DNA from: Nocardia caishijiensis NBRC 108228
GTDB taxonomy: Bacteria > Actinomycetota > Actinomycetes > Mycobacteriales > Mycobacteriaceae
Length of the DNA: 64,000 nucleotides
Assembly: GCF_001612825.1 (NCBI RefSeq)
Contig: NZ_BDBE01000033.1
Location: forward strand, 152,386-216,385
Direction of reading: 5' to 3'
A program made the position numbers and the translations under genes. The notes under the pieces were generated by a model that made no database searches, was not told the DNA's origin, and saw only the letters and a program-made list of their open reading frames with translations. Shown in pieces: positions 63,201 through 64,000 of the stretch; positions within the stretch are counted from its first letter, which is position 1; each line of letters begins with the position of its first letter.

Positions 63201-63848
63201 TCACTTGCCCGCCCCGTACGGCTGCGCCCACAGCGGCGCCACGTCCGGCGTCATCGTCGCGACCACCGGCACTCCGGCGGCGAGGAAGTTCTCCAGCGCC
63301 CGCCGCATATGGTCGGCGGAAGTGATGAGCACGGCTTTGTGCACACCGAGGGCCGCCATCAGCTGCGCCGAGAACTTCGCGTTCTGCAGGGTGGACCCAG
63401 CTTCGGTCTCGGCGTGCAGCCGGTGCCGTGCCACCCCGCGCACGTGCAGCCAGTCGGCCATCACCTGCGCCTCGGTGACCCCGTTGCGTGGGTTGCCGCC
63501 GGTGACGATCACCGGAGAGGCCGGTGACATGTAGGCCTGCACGAGCGCGGCGTGCAACCGGTTGCTCAGCTCGGCGCGCATGGTTCCGTCGGGTTGCAGT
63601 CCGTAGCCGAGCACGACGATCGCCGTCTCGGGCCCGTAGGTGTCGGGCAGATCGATACCTGCCGCTCCCGCAAGGGAATTCGCGGCACCGAGCATGTCGG
63701 CGGTGACCCGGTCGGTGATGCCAGCCAGCGGGTCCGGCGTGGGTTCGGCCGCTGCCGGTGCGGCGGTGAGCACCGCCCCGATGAGGGCGGCGGGAAGCAC
63801 GAGTGCGGCAGCGCCGCGACGAAGAACGTGATGAGTGAGACGGTCCAT
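63201..63848 (-). CDS. Secreted DUF218/YdcF-family protein
   Basis: A 215-residue secreted protein. A signal peptide (MDRLTHHVLRRGAAALVLPA to AAPAAAE) precedes the DUF218 domain. Its marks are TAIVVLGYGLQPDGTMRAELSNRLHAAL (near 83), PVIVTGGNPRNGVTEAQVMADWL and ETEAGSTLQNAKFSAQL, with the VLITSADHMRRALENF end. Family members such as SanA and ElyC act in cell-envelope integrity; the biochemical role is unclear. ATG 63848 has GGAGG seven bases upstream, so it is preferred to longer frames reaching 63920. Confidence 0.9.
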   Translation of the reverse strand: MDRLTHHVLRRGAAALVLPAALIGAVLTAAPAAAEPTPDPLAGITDRVTADMLGAANSLAGAAGIDLPDTYGPETAIVVLGYGLQPDGTMRAELSNRLHAALVQAYMSPASPVIVTGGNPRNGVTEAQVMADWLHVRGVARHRLHAETEAGSTLQNAKFSAQLMAALGVHKAVLITSADHMRRALENFLAAGVPVVATMTPDVAPLWAQPYGAGK

Positions 63849-63963
63849 GCGACAACCTCCAGAGCGACGTCGCCTCATGGTGACGGACCGGCGCTCCCGC
63901 CGCTGCCAAATCCGAAACATTCGCTGGTCGGTTCTGTTTCGCGTTCGGACCTGCCCGGAAACG

Positions 63964-63999
63964 ACGAAAGCCCCCTGACCGTAGTCAGAGGGCTTTCGT
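63964..63999. terminator. Terminator hairpin at the window edge
   Basis: ACGAAAGCCCCCTGAC (63964-63979) pairs with GTCAGAGGGCTTTCGT (63984-63999) with one mismatch and a four-base loop. It lies upstream of the secreted DUF218 gene, so it probably ends a gene beyond the window. Confidence 0.7.
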
Positions 64000-64000
64000 G

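Overview
The window is high-GC actinobacterial DNA, most likely from Nocardia or a close mycolic-acid-bearing relative. The evidence is two MspA-type outer-membrane porins, an FadD32-like fatty-acyl-AMP ligase beside a KasA/B-like ketosynthase, a DesA-type acyl-ACP desaturase, an Acg-type nitroreductase fold protein, an Rv3235-family protein and a DUF4254 protein. Coding density is very high. Many genes overlap by four bases (ATGA or GTGA), GTG and TTG starts are common, and convergent genes sometimes share a CTAG stop. I saw no rRNA, tRNA, CRISPR array, insertion sequence or phage gene.

Layout. 1-3.7 kb: the end of glmS, a DrrA/DrrB-type ABC exporter with a divergent PadR regulator and three copies of an operator, then a RidA protein. 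3.7-5.1 kb: three small unknown genes. 5.1-8.4 kb: an unusual two-gene unit of an ATP-grasp ligase and a 666-residue protein with a papain-like Gln/Cys/His/Asn pattern. 8.5-13.9 kb: a giant single-chain acyl-CoA carboxylase. 14.2-18.8 kb: Acg-like protein, Pro/Gln-rich membrane-anchored protein, OafA/SGNH acyltransferase. 18.9-23.5 kb: TerD, NhaA, TerD and a two-component system. 23.7-25.1 kb: tandem MspA porins. 25.4-29.7 kb: PncC/CinA-like amidohydrolase, KAS III with a divergent TetR regulator, lipase, YaeQ and YjbR proteins. 29.8-33.3 kb: a PsaA/MntC-type manganese ABC importer, a cupin and a MarR regulator. 33.7-35.9 kb: amidase and a frameshifted secreted protein.

The main candidate system lies at 35,959-45,091. 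A 19-bp Fur/Zur-like palindrome precedes nine closely linked genes. They encode an ATP-grasp ligase, a DUF4213/DUF364 putative heavy-metal chelation protein, a cysteine-synthase/SbnA-like PLP enzyme, an MFS exporter, a PduX-like GHMP kinase, a FecE/FecD/FecB-type ABC importer and a GNAT acetyltransferase. Read together they look like a complete make-export-reimport pathway for a small amino-acid-derived metallophore, made without NRPS or NIS synthetases. The Fur-family site, in a phylum where iron control is usually DtxR/IdeR-type, favours zinc. That is inference.

45.2-64 kb: a TerD-AIM24 fusion, an unknown membrane protein, an acyl-CoA dehydrogenase, DUF4254 and Rv3235-type proteins, a DUF72 protein, an MFS exporter with a small coupled partner, YceI, then a cell-wall pair (L,D-transpeptidase and LytR-CpsA-Psr protein). 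A lipid cluster follows (acyl-AMP ligase, ketosynthase, divergent desaturase). The window ends with a PAS-GGDEF protein, an S-adenosylmethionine methyltransferase and a secreted DUF218/YdcF protein. Starts, domain names and roles were assigned by eye; no database search was run.
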